The position numbers were made by a program, and so were the translations under genes. Shown here piece by piece: positions 31,471 through 43,400 of a stretch of DNA of 64,000 nucleotides. The stretch lies in contig JADWQD010000009.1 of the NCBI GenBank assembly GCA_016110215.1, positions 1,738,093-1,802,092 on the forward strand, given 5' to 3'. The DNA is from Capronia americana (Eukaryota; Ascomycota; Eurotiomycetes; Chaetothyriales; Herpotrichiellaceae). Below the pieces are notes generated by a model. The model had not been told where the DNA came from, ran no database searches, and saw only the letters and a list, made by a program, of their open reading frames with translations. Within the stretch, counting starts at the first letter, position 1. Every line of letters starts with the position of its first letter.

Positions 31471-33012
31471 TCATTGTCGGAGAGCTCCTTGGGACTCGAA
31501 GCAATTTTCGTCTTCCTTAAAGCCCCAATCTAGAATGTCACAAACAACGGTTAGCACATCTTCCTCGGGACACAGTAGAGGCAACCCGTACGTCAACCGG
31601 AAGATAGGCGATAGGAGGAAGTACTCTTTAGATCCGGCAGTGCAGCCTTCTGGATCATAGCCGCCGGTCCACACAGGAAAGTAAGAACTTGCTCTTCATC
31701 CTTGCAGCCCGGCTTGGCTGGCGGGAACAGATGCTTCTTCATAATTTCTGCAGTCACGTAGCCTGTGAGTCCGCCGCTCGTCCTCCCACTGCTGCTGATC
31801 TTGGGGATGATCTAGCACATGAGTTATTTGGATACGGCCTTCACTCTCCCTCAACGATCCTGCTCAGTTCCCCACATAACAAGATGTCCGCCTGCGACTT
31901 GTTTGCGTCGATCATCCTGATTTCCGTCTTGTCCAGACTCTTGTGTGGTTTCGCTGCGGACCCATCACGACCCTCGACGACCCACCCCAGAAGCGCATAT
32001 GCGGGCGTAAGTCCACTGCCGCCAACGATCAAATTGACTTTGTGAAATGTCCCCTGCTTACCTTCGATTGGGAACTCACTTTGCCATGATACACAATGCC
32101 ACCGGTCGGGCCATACACTTCGACTCGCCTGCCCAATGGAAGCTCATACAAAAAATTGCTGAATGCGCCGCCGGGTTGCTTGTCGTCTGGGAAGTAAGTC
32201 TTCACGGTCAAATCGAACGTGCCGTTCTCGTCGCGGGCCGAGATGGGACGCGTTGGTGTGAACGACCGGACCAGCATCTTATCCAGTATGTGAATGCCGA
32301 ACCGGATGTGCTGGCAAGTGTCCAGGCCATGTTTCAAACGTGGGCCATGCGTCCTGCTGTCCTGATCGTATGAGAATGTGTACATGAAAGTGTCCTTGGA
32401 GAGCTGTTTTCGGTCAATCAATTTCACGGGAAGCCACTTCTTGCTCTTCAAGAATGTATTATCATCAGTCTTGGCCTTCACAGCCTTGGCAGCTTCAAAA
32501 GCTTTGGCTTGCTCGCGCATATACGCAGCCGCTTTGTCAGTGACGCGTCCAATTACACATTGTTGGAGCTTTTTGTGGGCGAAGCCGTTGTGGATACTTT
32601 CAAATTGCCTTGTCACCTCGAGATTGAGCTGGCCTGCCCGCGAAAGGATGGTCGCACTGCCGCCCGGATGCCACGGCAGGACACTGGTCACATCGTAGAC
32701 AAGGTCATTCACAACAAGCCAGCAGTCGGTTTTGGAGGCGTGCTTCTCGATCCCAGCACGCCTAACTTGCTTGTCAGGCACGTTGGAACTCTGTTGCTTC
32801 GTCGTCGCAATCTGGTTTTCCAACGACGGTGTCATCCAGCCTTGGCCATGGCCCTCCTGGTGGTACGGGTGCCGAAAGAGTAGTTTCCCCTTCTTTTCCA
32901 TCGATACTTTTACGGTGTATTGTACGTTGTTCATCATGCCCATCAAGTTCCAGACGGGGTGCTCCGGCTGAGTATTTTTGAAAGCATACGTGGCTCGCTG
33001 TTGCGCGATCAT
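31471..33012 (-). pseudogene. niaD: Assimilatory-type nitrate reductase relic (cyt b5 and FAD/NAD domains)
   Basis: From 33012 an open frame runs about 930 nt. It has NTQPEHPVWNLMGMMNN (end of the molybdenum-cofactor dimerisation region), a cytochrome b5 domain with LPWHPGG and HNGFAHKKL, and FAD-site RSFTPTRPIS. At about 32077-32082 a one-base loss shifts the frame; the expected EFPIEGKQGTFHKVNLIVGG continues in the next frame to TEIRMIDANKSQADIL. A second shift (about 31842-31853) leads to GRIQITHVLDHP and a third (about 31770-31778) to GLTGYVTAEIMKKHLFPP and VLTFLCGPAAMIQKAALPD. The tail DWGFKEDENCFES follows a possible 94-nt intron. The molybdopterin domain is not found upstream. It is not functional as a nitrate reductase. 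Confidence 0.88.
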
Positions 33013-34581
33013 ACTATGTGGGAATCAACCTTGCCAAATGTCAGCTCTGAAGCCGAACCTGAAAACCTGGTTCAGCGCAGACGACTGGAGAGAAATCCGT
33101 CCCCCCCATCACCGACATCTTGACACACGTGCATTAATATTCCTGTGCTGCGCATCCTAACCGCCAACCCCGTCATGGTTGACGGTGTGCATGGGAACAG
33201 GTCAGCCTACCGTTCGTTCTCTGAGCATGATCGACCTCCACTGTTGATTCCACCGCCGGAGGTGCCATTGCACCCCATATCGCCTACAGGAATAGTGCCA
33301 CAATCCTGGTAACGTCTCTTCTCATGTGATCGGGGCGTCGGCATATCCGTGGTCATCTTATCCTTGAACATGTGGCGCCTGCTGAGTTGCCAACTTCCGC
33401 CACGAGAAGCGATCATCAGCACATATGTGCCTGTTGGGCCGGTATACTCGATCCAGCAGCTTGCGGTGGGTCTTGCAAGTCAGGTCAGCCAGCGCAGGTT
33501 CACCTTTACACATCCTCCATTTCCACCAAACAATGTACCAACACTGGCTACCATCGCCGAAGAACTTCATTGGATAGGGATAATAGTTGCCTTGGTCTAG
33601 CTTGGAACGAAGCATGTCTATCGGTGATCGCAAAGGTGCCGAAGACCTTCAACGTCGGTCAGTTGCACGTGATTCCGGCATCTTTTGATCTCGCTAATGT
33701 ATACGTTAGGCTTTTGAAGCTTTGTTTTCCCTTGCGGAGTATATAGTAACCTTTGGCACTTGATGAGTCGAGACCTTGATAGCGAAAGTATGAGAGGATG
33801 GAGTGCATTTTTTCCCGGCGCCACAGTTGTATTATGGCTATTCTACGCTTTGATGAGCTTCATTAAAAGTACGGAGTGAACAAGCATACTCATGTCGCTG
33901 ATCCAAGACCTAACCACCACTAGGAGTGTGGCAGGGCAACCCATTCTTTGCGCCGGGTCTGCAAGGGTGGGTCGAGCGCAGAGAAATCGACAAGCAGGTC
34001 GAAATTGAACAAACGCCCGGTGACTATGATCATGCTTCTGGACTATCGAGAGGAAGAGACTAGCAGAATGTCACGGCTCGGCATCCGCATCCAGACGGCA
34101 GCTATCAAGTCAGTGGTACCCGATGCCATGAGAATGTATAAGGCTCTATTCATCATCAAGTGGGGTTACATCGACCGCCTTGGAAAAGCCCCACGTCAAC
34201 AGAGGCTCAGAGTCCTCGATCAAAACGCATTACTGGTGATCGGGGATAACTCTCACTAGCACTGGAAAAAGACCTCTAGTCGACTGAAGATAATCAGATT
34301 TCGAACATGGATCCAAGAAAGAGAAAACGTTCTTGTAAGAAGGGAAGACCAATGGACACCATGCCATGGGAACCAGCATCGACGATGAGAGACGAGCAGT
34401 CAGAATGGAGCTCAATATTGAGGCATTCAAGACATTGCAGAGCACGTGCTACCTGAGTGTTCGTCTGATGCGGATATTTGGTTTTCCGCTCCCATTTCTG
34501 GTATCATTTTCCTCCCTACAATCAATTGATGCAGAATCCACCAACCCGGATTTCGGGATTTAAAACTGGCCCTGGTTGACT
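33013..34581. other. 1.6-kb gene-poor stretch
   Basis: No frame on either strand could be tied to a family. I searched for the molybdopterin domain of the nitrate reductase relic; one minus-strand piece (about 33500-33400) is Trp-rich but in the wrong order. The stretch may be decayed sequence from the same lost gene. Confidence 0.35.
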
Positions 34582-36417
34582 CTAATTCAGTGCCCCAGCT
34601 TCGAGCCTCAACCGGTGTCCGTAAAGATGGACGATGACCAGAAAGATCAGGCCAAAGGCCACGGTGGCGGCCTGCGTCCCGAAACTGTTGTTGTAGCCCA
34701 CGGCGGCGCCCCACGGTTGCTGGAAGTATCCGACACTGAATCCACCAACCACGCGCAAGAAACTGACCCAGCCTGCGGTCTCTGCGGGAGCGATCGGATA
34801 GGCATCGACCGCATACGCGAAAGTTGTGACTGAAAGGATCATGATCCCGACGACATGCATGCCCCAACCGACAATGACAGCAGCGACTTGGAGATGCAGG
34901 TGAAGAGCCTGACCGACCAAGACGAGGCCGGCAATCATCAAGACCGCTGCCAGCTCGCCGTTGATCAGACGTACTTCAGGTTCGAACACACCCTTGTGGC
35001 GTCGAATATATCGCCGAGCGAGCCAGTCGTTGGCATAGTGACCAAAGAGCTCACCGAGGAAGACGCCGACGACGGGTGTGAAATAGAGAAATCCTAATTG
35101 CTTGTAGTTGTAGCCATAGCCGCCGAACTCTATCGGCGTGGCAAAAAGGATCGCAGTCGACACGTTGATTCCGATTGCCCAGGCAAAGCAAATGAGGCTG
35201 TCACGATGGATTAGCGCTAGGACCTTCATGCCATGCTGTCGACCTCATCCTTGATGCGCGAGAAACGGAGCGGGAGCACAGGACGGGGGGGAGCTCATAC
35301 TAGTTGAAAAATACCAACAGCAGAACTGGTTTCAGCAGAGCCTTGACGAATCTGACCACGGAATGTCGAAGTGTGAGGAAATAGTTCCGATGGTACCTCA
35401 GCTGCCAGACGCCAATGACACGCGACATCCTTGCCGTGGACATGGTTGGTCGAGGAGGTTGATCTCCGCGATGCACATTTCGATTGTACCATGTTTCGTC
35501 GAGGAAGAAGAAGAGCGTGACAAAGTAAAGGGCGTGACACGCGAAGCCCAGCCATAGAGATGCCCTCCAGCTGTGGGTACCGGCGAGGATGAAATTGGCG
35601 AAAAGCGGACCGCAGTACGGTGAGACGATGAAGAGTGCCGTCCATAGCCCGATCTTCCTGGCCCGTTCATGGAAGAAGAAAATGTCGTGGAGAAAGGCGA
35701 TGGCAATCGACGGTGGCGCGTTGGAGATCAATCCTGACAGCACCCGAGTGACATAAAATGAGTTGAAATCGGACGAAAGGGCCACGCCGAGATTCAGGAA
35801 GAGCGCGACGAAGGCGGTCCAGAAGATGACGGGAGCACGACCCCACCAGGTCGACATGGGCACCCAGAACAAGGCCCCGATTCCGCTATTGTAATCCGTC
35901 TTTTGTCAGCCCGGTTTTCTGGTCAGATGGATGGACAGGAAGCGGTGCAGCCACTTACAGCAACAGGATATTCAGCGTGTTGGCGTGGTTCACGGTGTTC
36001 GGATTCATGTGCCATTCGACGCCTTGTTCGATGATCAAGGGCGGACACATGCCCGAGACGAAGTCGCTCACAAAGGCGCCGTACGCCAGAGTATACAGCA
36101 GAGCGTGCTTCTTCCAGCTCGACCATCGCAACGGATCGCCGGGATCTTCTGACGGCTGGGGAAGCAGGACAGTCTACAGCCATCGAGCTGGTCAGCATGC
36201 GGTTCCCTGTGGCGGCCACAACAGGCTGATACCGGGCATGTTGACTTACGTGTCCGTCTTTGGCCAGCTTGAGATGGTGTGTATTCTCCCCGACGATGTC
36301 CACCAAGACGCCACCTTCCGTTCTGACAAAGTCCGGAACAGCCTCCGTCTCCGGAAGCGTTTCGACTTCCAAGGTACTCTGCTCCATCTTTGTAGGGGCC
36401 ATCGTTCCATCCGCCAT
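34582..36417 (-). CDS. MFS transporter, DHA1/HOL1-like
   Basis: 527 residues, exons 36417-36250, 36173-35959, 35885-35301, 35197-34582. The cytosolic head has the DPGDPLRWSSWKKHALL segment typical of fungal 12-helix drug or polyamine carriers. It is followed by ALLYTLAYGAFVSDFVSG, WWGRAPVIFWTAFVALFL and a central loop rich in Arg (RPTMSTARMSRVIGVWQLR). The last helices include SFLRVVGGFSVGYFQQPWG. I start at MADGTMAPTK because the longer frame begins with TTG. Export or import of a cluster metabolite is plausible but the direction cannot be told. It is the leftmost gene of the presumed catabolic cluster. Confidence 0.88.
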
Positions 36418-37020
36418 TTCGCCAATGTGGGACGAGAACAAGGTATTGAGTATTGAAAAGGCTCTATGGCTAGGACCTGGAGAACAATAAGGGCTCAGCC
36501 TCGGCCAGGCAGCATGACAACGCTTATATGACCTGACATTGACCTCGCACAGTGTACCGGTCTACAGAGGTTAGAGTCCGGGGGTGGATGGGGTCTCCGC
36601 GCAGCAGAGGCGAGCTCCTGGCAGGAGCCTGGATCCACATTCTGGCGTTGTGATCTCGCCAAATCCGGGGTTGGCAAGCTAGCCTAGGGCCGGATCTAGA
36701 ACTTGGGACTTGGACTTGGGTCCTGAAAGGGCTGAATGATTGTAGGAAAGACAACGGGGGTGGATCATTATTTCCCAGCGTTGAAATATCTACCACCTGA
36801 TTCGCTGCCGCATTCGCGACCCTTGGAAGTCACAGAAAAGGGTATGGCATGACCATCTGACCTGATGGAGTCCGATGGAAAAAATGTCCGAGTCAGGGGA
36901 GTCCGAAGCGTTGTCGGACGGTCGGCGGGGGTGGAGTCCGATTGCTTCTTGCGACCCACGCAAGAGCCACGAGTACTATTCCCAAGCTCCCAGTTAGGCC
37001 TGGCCTGCCAGACCTTTGGT
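36418..37020. promoter_or_regulatory. Intergenic, MFS promoter and P450 3' end
   Basis: About 600 bp with no supportable gene; both neighbours are on the minus strand. Confidence 0.4.
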
Positions 37021-38838
37021 TTACGGTGCAGAGAGTTGGGAGGGGGCCCTTGTTGTGAAGCGCACATCGAAAGCGCTTTGTTTGACAAACCATATGTTCT
37101 CCGTCTGCCATTGCCGGTCAGGGTAGGCGAGCTCGATCTGAGAGAACTATTAGCTTGGCTGCTTCCCAGAGTCAAGGGCAGAGTTCTGAGGGTGCGCTGC
37201 AAGGGCCTAGCCTAGCGTACTCACCTCGAACGTGCGTAGAAGTGCAGGTACCAGCTTATACATCTCCAGATAGCTGATGTTCTTTCCCACACATGTTCTG
37301 GCCCCAGCACCGAACGTAAACAGACAGGCGTTCATATCTGACTTAGCCTTTTCGGTTCCCTCGAGCCATCGCTCAGGACGGAAGATGTCACTGTCAGGGC
37401 CAAAGACTGCTTGATTCCGGTGAATCAGCCACGCGCTGCAGCCAACGACCGTGCCGGCGGGGATGAAACGACCACAGAGCTGGACGCCACCCGGCGGCAC
37501 AATTCGCTCCAAGGGCAGTCCGGCCGCGGGGAAGATGCGAAGAGCTTCCTTAATCACGGCATTCAGATAAGGCAACTTCTGAGACTCTTCCCAGCGGACA
37601 AGCCTGGCGTCAACAAAGAGTCCATCGGCCCCGGCGTCGTCGAGCTCTTTTCGTAGTCGTTTAAGTTTTTCCGGGTTCTTCAGCAGGTGGTAGAAGATAG
37701 ACCGCAAGGATATCGCTGTCGTGTCCGAGCCGGCAAACATATTAGCCACGGTCAAGGAGAGCACCCTCTGTGGATTCATGAATTCGGGATCTTTCTGGCC
37801 CGCCTGCATAAATCGGGACAGGAAGTCCCGTCCTGAAAGACTGTCTCCTGTCTCCGGTTTATCCTGAGTCGTGCCGATTCGGCTCTTCATTCGCTGTTGG
37901 GCGAATGTCACCACGGGTGAAGTTGCGTTGAGTAGTCCAATGCGACTGAGCCACAGCCGGATGGGATTCTTGAGTAACAGTTTATCGAGAATTGGCATCT
38001 GACCCGCCTTTATAAGTATCGTGTTAGCATCATTGGAGACTCTCATTGGTATTATGGGGCACAGAAACTCACAACCGCAAAATATTTTAGTGTTGTTTCG
38101 GCGTTGGCGATGATTTGATCGACGTCCTTCCCATTGTCGACGAAGCCCAAACGCATGGAGTAGGTCAGCTCGCCGATAACGTCAAATGCGTAATACTGAA
38201 GCCAGGTAGCAAAGTCGCAAATGCCTTCTGAGCCGATCTTGTCAGCGTACCGGCTGGAAATCTGCTTGATGAACTCCATCGAGGTCGAATCGACGAATGG
38301 TTCAAACTGAACCAAGGTGCTCATGGCATAAGCGTTGGAAACGGCTCGTCGAAGTTTGGCGTGATATTTTTCGTCGACAGTATTGAACATGCCCTGTAGG
38401 AAGTGGCCTTCTCTCGTGATGGTTTGTTGGACCGGGTAGAAGCCAGACTTTTGCTGGATTAGCGCTGTGAAGCTGTAATCAAACCCACCACAATCATACC
38501 TTGACGAAGCCCGAATTGAGAGCATATATCACTTTGATCGCCTCTGGATCTGAGATGGACACCATATTTGGACCTAGCCGTACCGCCGATCCATATTTTT
38601 CATGCAACTTGATATGAGCGAGATGAGGATGGCCCCTCCATACCAGAATGGTACGCCAGAGATCTGAGAATCCAGCCAGAAAGGGGCCGGGAATTCGAGA
38701 GATACCATATCCATATCTGTTGTGCAAAAGGTATGCCAGGAAGATGACCCCGAGAAATGGAACCAAGAGGGTTGACAATGAGTCCGCAAGCATCGTGGCG
38801 GCTGTTGACGGTCGAATAGAACAGACAACTTTGGTCAT
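37021..38838 (-). CDS. Cytochrome P450 (pisatin demethylase-like class)
   Basis: 537 residues, exons 38838-38500, 38447-38073, 38007-37225, 37137-37021. An N-terminal membrane anchor (STLLVPFLGVIFLAYLL, about residues 21-37) precedes RIPGPFLAGFSDLW. The I-helix is MFAGSDTTAISLR, ExxR is KEALRIFP, the PERF-type motif is FRPERW and the heme loop FTFGAGARTCVGK with the Cys ligand. The last exon, IELAYPDRQWQTENIWFVKQ, supplies the final beta strand; without splicing the frame would stop early at 37207. It is an ER-bound monooxygenase needing a P450 reductase. The substrate is unknown, probably a cluster intermediate. Confidence 0.93.
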
Positions 38839-39213
38839 CGTAGGCAGGAAGAGAGAATGAATCTCAATTAATGCCTTTCTTCACCTGGAGAACCAATAGA
38901 TGGCCACATCGAGAGCGGACATCTCAACGGGCGCCGTGGTGGAGGCTCATCGGATGAATCTCAAGCGTCTCCGGTCGGCCAGACCGGACTGGGAGAGTCA
39001 GTCATGCCACATCCCCCGTTATAACACCGCGACGCTTCGACGAGGAGTGGGAGAAAAAGCCGCCTGGGTCCTTAAAACGTGTTCTACGCTTGACCGTGTC
39101 ACCACCGGTCACTAACCTATCTGTGGACTTCGTCCCATTTCGATGGTCAAATTGAATAAAGCTCCATCGAAGTGGCTTTCCCTAGGAAACCCCTTCTATT
39201 TGTTTCGCCGCTG
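38839..39213. promoter_or_regulatory. Intergenic, P450 promoter
   Basis: 375 bp between the P450 start and the stop of the next minus-strand gene; no coding signal. Confidence 0.4.
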
Positions 39214-40587
39214 TCAATTCCGCTGCAGCGGTGGGAGGATACCCGCGTTCTCCAGCGACTTGATAGTCGTGAAATAGTTCTCGTGAGTATCTTCATGATG
39301 CGTCCAACCAAACTTTCTCGCTTTAGTCATGGACGATGTGGTCTGCCATGACCTGCCAAATGCCCACATCTCCGCGTCCCAAGACGTCCAATCCCACGCC
39401 TCGAGCTTGCCACCATACTTGGCTATGATTGCCTCCCACACAGGTCGCTTGTCCTTGGCCCATTCTACCACATCGAACTCTGTCGTCAATGTGTCGAACT
39501 GTCCGGCGGCCCGATGCCATTCCGGTGAAGTGCACTGCAACACTGGGATTAGCAAGGCTGGATATACTTGTCAGTCATACGAGTCACTAACCTGTGCCCC
39601 ATAATACGCGGCGATCTCAGGCCAAAGGTTTTTCCACACGAATAGATCGCCGTTGACGTAGTTGAACGCCTCGTCTTTGGTGTGCTCCTGGGTCGCGGCC
39701 CACACGGACATTTTGGCGAGCCCGGTGGAAGACGATTTGTCGTCGAGCACATTCCACATGTATTCGTTTCCAAAGAATCGAACAGGCTCGTTCAGTTCGC
39801 GACAGACCAGGTTGTAGATGGCGAGGGTGAGAGCCTCAGACATGCCCGAACCTATAAAATGATGAGATGGTCGGGAAAAATAGGGAGGAGAACGAGGAAT
39901 CACACGCACCGTGGGGCGTAAATCCAACGATGCCGTTAGGCCGGATGACGTTCCAGTGCCAGGTCTTGCGTTTTTGTTGCACCGCGAACATGTGATCCTC
40001 CTGCAAGAAGTAGAAGTTGTACTCGTCTGTATAGCGAGGTCCATCCTCCTTACTGGGCTGATTGACAGGGCCAATGTGCACCCCGTAGTGCTAAATCGCG
40101 GTCAATGGATGCCGATTGACGTTACATAAGTCAAGAGAATTTACCTTTCCTCCTGTCTGAAGGACCATCCTTTCGAGATTAGGGCTGATGCTGTCCAGTG
40201 TGTCCAGGAAATTCTTGAACAAGGGCACGTTGGCGTCACGCAGATGTTTGAAGTCCGCGGTGTGGACATAGGAAGTGAAGAAGGCATGCGTCACATCCTT
40301 GCACAGGGTCCCAAGCTGCTTCGCCAGGGTTTCCACGGGGTTGAGAAAATCTGCTGCCACAAAGGTCACGCGAGGATCGATCCAATACGTCGCCAGCGGC
40401 CGTCTGGACGTGACAATGATCTGTGACCTGAAGCCCTGGTTAGTGAAGTCCCGCCCTGCGTCGCGTGACGAGAGTCGCCTTCGTACCATTCAGACTCGGG
40501 CTGTTTGCACAAGTACTCGACGATTGCATGGCCACTGATGCCATTGGCGCCGGTCACAAAGGCTACTTTTCCCTTGGGGAGTGGCAT
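39214..40587 (-). CDS. PRISE-like NAD(P)-dependent reductase (extended SDR)
   Basis: 381 residues from five exons: 40587-40487, 40427-40145, 40090-39910, 39851-39592, 39534-39214. The Rossmann motif is VAFVTGANGISGHAIVEYL. Next come IIVTSRRPL, the strand-4 region HAFFTSYVH, and LQTGGKHYGVHIGP, where the Tyr-Gly-Val-His form marks progesterone 5-beta-reductase/iridoid synthase relatives. NVIRPNGIVGF completes the signature. The family reduces activated enones, and fungal members are found in metabolite clusters. Its place between a P450 and a regulator supports a role in the cluster. The start MPLPKGKVA was chosen over an upstream ATG that lacks homology. Confidence 0.88.
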
Positions 40588-41311
40588 GGTGGATGTCGCT
40601 GATGGACTCGCTGGTCGATCGGCACCCGCCCAATAGTTGAGATTGTCGATAGAAATGAGATTTCGTGGAATGGAAGCCAAATCCCCGGTCCGTGAAACAA
40701 CGAGTGAACGAGACAATCTGGCCCTTCTAAACAAACCGTCGGCCGCATCTGGGATCGATGGGCAAAGTCCGCGATTCGGCCATGGGGAGTTTTGCTGGGG
40801 AAAGCCCTGAAACCAAGATCAGAAGTCCCCGTGCCCCCTCCAAACCCCGGGTCTCCCCACAGCTTTGGTGCAGTCTCTGGAATACGGGGCGGGCTCTCCC
40901 CCTCCTTTGTGATCAGGAAGCACCAAACATGTCCGACGGAGAGGGCAGCCCTCCCCATGCCCGTAAAACGGATCATCCAGGGCTCTACAGTCTACAGTCG
41001 ACGGAGTATGGACAGGAGTGATGGATCGTGCCAAGACACATGCTCCGGGGGGGAGACCCTCGGGCCCCAGCCAAGGCGCCCCCCCCCCGCATCGCCATGC
41101 CATCCCAGTCAACTCTGGCCCAGCTTCTCCTCCTTTCGCCTTGATGTCACTCTTCCTAAAGTCGTGTCGGACTGGAAGCCTGGGATCCGAGGACACATTC
41201 CAACGCGTTCATTGACTTCCTACCTGCCTGCCTGCCACCCTTCGGCCCCAGCAGTATGAAGCCGGTCTTTCATGTTCTGCTTGGGTAGGGGGTCGCGCGA
41301 GCTATGTGACG
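40588..41311. promoter_or_regulatory. Divergent promoter, PRISE reductase / C2H2-Zn2Cys6 regulator
   Basis: Shared control region of about 0.7 kb. It contains a run of seven G (41047-41053) and a run of ten C (41079-41088) flanking GC-rich sequence. A TGTGACG word precedes the regulator ATG. No gene is supported. Confidence 0.4.
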
Positions 41312-43363
41312 ATGGTGTTCTGTACATACTGTGGACGCGAGTTCGTCCGCGATGAACACCTTCAGCGACACTTATTGATCCGTGAGTCGCAAGTCCCGTC
41401 GGTTCATTCACGCCGTGGCAGAGTCGTCGCTGACGGATCCCGCTCCGGACAGATACCAACACTCGTCCTTTCAAGTGCAGCACGTGCCACATGACATTCA
41501 ACCGCAAGTAGGTACCAGGTACTCTCTTCAGAAGACTGGGGCTGATGCTCACATCGGTTAGAGACGTGGCACAGAAGCATTATGCGGTACATACAAGGGG
41601 CACGGTAGCCGGCCAAGTCTCCACCGCGACAGACAACGGTTCTGCGCCAGTCCCAACTCTATCAATCGCTTGTGCCAGCTGCTCCAAAAACAAGACCAAA
41701 TGTGATCGGCAAATCTCTTGTGGACGGTGCCGTTCGAAAGGCATCATTTGTGTGCCTCGGCCGCCGCTGAGGGCTCGACGACCTGCTCCAGAGGCAAGCT
41801 CCAATATAATGGGTCCAGGAAGCTCGGAATCCTTAGCCAACAATCCAGCTGAGGTGATACAAGACATGATTGCCTTTGATCAAAACACACCAAGTGCGCC
41901 TGATCCTCGGCACAGCGAGCTTGAGCGGACGGATGATGGTGCTCAACGTGATGGAACCACTCCGACTACGTCAGGGCCGGACAATCAACATGGCGAGGAG
42001 ACTGCTGGGCCGACCCTGGAGGCGTCACTTGAGAATCATGCCGAAGAGCAACATCTGGTACCGTCAGACCTTCTTGCGCCGACGAACATCGATGCTGGAG
42101 AATTAAACTGGGCAGACCTGTTTCTGAGCTCTTTGGACGAACCTCGGCCCGTATCCTCGCCGTATAGTTGGCCAGAGACGCTGGGTAACCTGGGAACGCC
42201 ATTGCAGGACTCTGATCCCTTCCTAGAGAGCCCTTTGAGCGCCTCCCTGGTTCGGCCGACTTCAAGGGACCAGCAAATTCCTGACCCTTGTCAGAACAGA
42301 TCGATTCAAGGCGAGGCCGACTTTCTCTCCTTCAGCCCGGCCGTGGTCGGCCATTTACCAAGCTTTGACGAGTTTGGCTTCCCTTCTCCTCCCAATAGCG
42401 ACTGGAACAAGATCCTGGCTTCGAGGGTGGGTAGTCCAAACGTCCGGTCCACGGTGACAGACCAGGGGGCTTTCCGCCGAAGCAGGCTTGCTGAGGATGA
42501 GCACGTGCTCATCCGACCTGGCGAGAACATCGCTTGCCTCGGCGAGAACTTTGCTGATACGTCTCCTTGGTCACACGCTCTCGATGCGTGGCGAGACCAA
42601 CACTTTTCTGTCCAAGATAATTTCGCCAATGTTTCGTTCAGTGAGACGACTCGTGAACGCATGTCCGGGATCGCACAGTCCTTTTTCGCCCTCGCGCTCG
42701 ACACATTGAGCCTCAAAGCCAAATCGGGCTCTCGGTTCTTCCTGAACCTGAGGAAACACAGCTCCTCGAGGATCCTGTTGCTGCCTCCGAGTTCCATCCT
42801 ACACAAATATCTTGAAACTTACCTGACGAATTTCGAGCCCTTTTACCCGTTGATCTCGGAACGGAGGCTTGATCCGAACATGATCATCAACAACGACCAG
42901 GACGAAATTGCTGTCATCTTACTACTTTTGATAATAGCTTATGGCTCCATGCGAGATTCGGCTGTAAAAGCCCGCCGCCTTTCGCTCGGGTTGCTGGAAA
43001 CGTGCACCTTGGCTCTCTTCAAGCTACTGGACAAGGATTCGGCCACGCCCCGGAGTGCCCTCACCGTGCACTGTGGGATTCAGTGTATTTATCAGACAGC
43101 CTTCAGCGGCGATAAGTACCTGATGAACTCCACCCTCGGCCATATCCACATGTACATCTGCGTAAGTTGCCTGTGCAAGGATCTTGGAGCTTCCTGAGAA
43201 TGTCAGACACTGACAGTGCGATGACCTGTTCTGCACAGAATGCCAGAAACGCTCGCATCTTCGCTCGTCCGCCGACGGACAAGATGGAATCCGCTGATGC
43301 ACAAGGAAACCACGAGCAAGCTTGGAAATCTTGGATCCATCACGAATATCTGTCAAGGTCTGT

Positions 43364-43400
<37 letters not shown>

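Noticed and set aside
33207..33633. Trp-rich minus-strand pieces thought to be the molybdenum-cofactor domain of the nitrate reductase relic
   Set aside because: The pieces are in the wrong order and in different frames; no convincing motif.
41462..41561. C2H2 region read as an independent small gene
   Set aside because: Splicing joins it in frame to the Zn2Cys6 part, and the total exon length is a whole number of codons.
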